NCBI GenBank assembly: GCA_947178125.1
Contig: CAMWXB010000041.1
Span: 1 to 38,021 of the forward strand
Length of the DNA: 38,021 bases
From: an uncultured Lachnospiraceae bacterium
GTDB taxonomy: Bacteria; Bacillota; Clostridia; Lachnospirales; Lachnospiraceae
Direction of reading: 5' to 3'
A program made the translations under genes and the position numbers. The notes beneath the pieces were generated by a model that was not told the DNA's origin, searched no databases, and saw only the letters and a program-made list of their open reading frames with translations. Shown piece after piece: positions 36,901 through 38,021 of this stretch. Every line of letters begins with the position of its first letter. Within the stretch, counting starts at the first letter, position 1.

Positions 36901-38021
36901 CGAACCTTACACTGGGATAAAAATTTGTGCGGCATATTTTGGGGCCGAAAAAATACATAAAATACGGCATTCTTCCGATGACTGTTGAGAAGTGGTATGC
37001 TCGGATGGAGGAAATTATGGAAGAAAAGACAGTGGCCGTGGTGTTGGCGGCGGGAGCAGGAAAAAGGATGCACAGTGATGTGCAGAAACAGTACCTTCTT
37101 CTGCAGGACAGGCCGGTCATTTATTATGCTCTGAAAACGTTTCAGGACAGCTTTGTCGATGAAATCGTGCTGGTTGTCGGGCAGGGTGAAATTGAATATT
37201 GCCGAAAAGAAATCGTGGAGAAATATCATTTTTCCAAGGTGAAAAAGATTGCAGAGGGCGGCAGGGAACGTTATCATTCCGTTGCGAATGGCCTGAAAGA
37301 GGTCGCTGGCGAGGGATATGTTTTTATTCATGACGGTGCGAGGCCCTTTATAACGGAAGAAATACTGCGGCGTTCCTATGAGGCAGTAAAAGAATATCAT
37401 GCCTGTGTAGTGGGAATGCCTGTGAAAGATACCATTAAAATCGTGGATGAGGACCGCTTTGCGAAGGCGACACCGAATCGAGAAACGGTCTGGCAGGTGC
37501 AGACGCCGCAGGTATTTACGATTGCGCTTGCGAAGAAGGCATATGACAGTCTTTTTATAAAAGAAGAGGAACTGCTAAGACAGGGGATCCACATTACCGA
37601 CGATGCAATGGTCGTAGAAACTTTGCTGGAACATCCGGTTAAACTGGTGGAGGGGTCCTATCAAAATATCAAAATAACAACGCCGGAAGACCTGAATATT
37701 GCGCGTTCTTTTTTGATATAATATGGCTTTGAAAAATTTCTGAAAAATTTCTGAAAAAAGTTGTTGACACTAATATTCTTTTTTGATAGAATAATTTTTG
37801 CGCTGGCCGAGAGGGTTGCGCAATGCGAACCTGGAGAGGTATCGAAGTGGTCATAACGAGGCGGTCTTGAAAACCGTTTGTCCGCAAGGGCGCGTGGGTT
37901 CGAATCCCACCCTCTCCGCTGGAGATACCTTCTCCACCGAATATTTGTTATGAATCAGCATTTATGTGGAGAAGTACCCAAGATGGCTGAAGGGACACCC
38001 CTGGAAAGGGTGCAGGTCGTT

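Overview
The window looks like chromosomal DNA of a gut-type Firmicute, most likely a Lachnospiraceae (Clostridium cluster XIVa) member. The reasons are moderate G+C housekeeping genes behind strong AGGAGG ribosome sites, an FMN riboswitch driving ribU, a tsaE-tsaB-rimI-rnz-tsaD-ispD neighbourhood, a GH25 lysozyme with cell-wall repeats, and PadR/HAAS and LanFEG-type modules. The genus assignment is an inference from gene content.

Layout. 1-1900: the start of an N/Q-rich protein on the minus strand, then an SdpI-family membrane protein, a PadR repressor and a HAAS/DUF3887-like membrane protein behind a promoter overlapped by a 31-bp palindrome. 1912-9117: an AT-rich type I restriction-modification operon in the order hsdR-hsdS-prrC-hsdM. 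The third gene carries the motifs of the phage-responsive anticodon nuclease PrrC, so the locus looks like a two-tier defence: DNA restriction, backed by tRNA cleavage if restriction is blocked. 9191-10121: two small membrane proteins. 10259-12649: tex. 12684-13888: FMN riboswitch, terminator-like hairpin and the riboflavin ECF component ribU. 14006-17049: secreted GH25 lysozyme and an L,D-transpeptidase, both cell-wall enzymes. 17094-20677: an AT-rich accessory block with a phosphoesterase and an RmlD-like reductase on the plus strand, and an AraC regulator, PPC/DUF296 protein and Nudix hydrolase on the minus strand. 20703-20860: a highly structured intergenic element that could be a stand-alone small RNA. 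21017-22780: a lipoprotein and a YD-repeat protein broken by a 19-bp duplication. 22953-27347: a LanFEG-type antimicrobial-peptide immunity ABC transporter with its response regulator and histidine kinase. 27725-31124: a MacAB-like ABC export system. 31528-37721: YcxB-like protein, tsaE, tsaB, rimI, a Zn-ribbon-like protein, rnz, a membrane-anchored protein, tsaD and ispD, i.e. t6A tRNA modification and tRNA maturation genes. 37764-38021: two tRNA-Ser genes, the second cut by the window edge.

The observations I rate highest are the PrrC-like gene inside the hsd operon; a family of at least four folded intergenic elements (27568-27670, 31124-31237, 32013-32084, 35784-35865), three of which begin on the last base of the upstream stop codon; the structured element at 20739-20860 with its own promoter-like and terminator-like sequences; and the 11-bp direct repeat/19-bp duplication that breaks the YD-repeat gene reversibly. 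No integrase, transposase, CRISPR array or prophage gene was seen.
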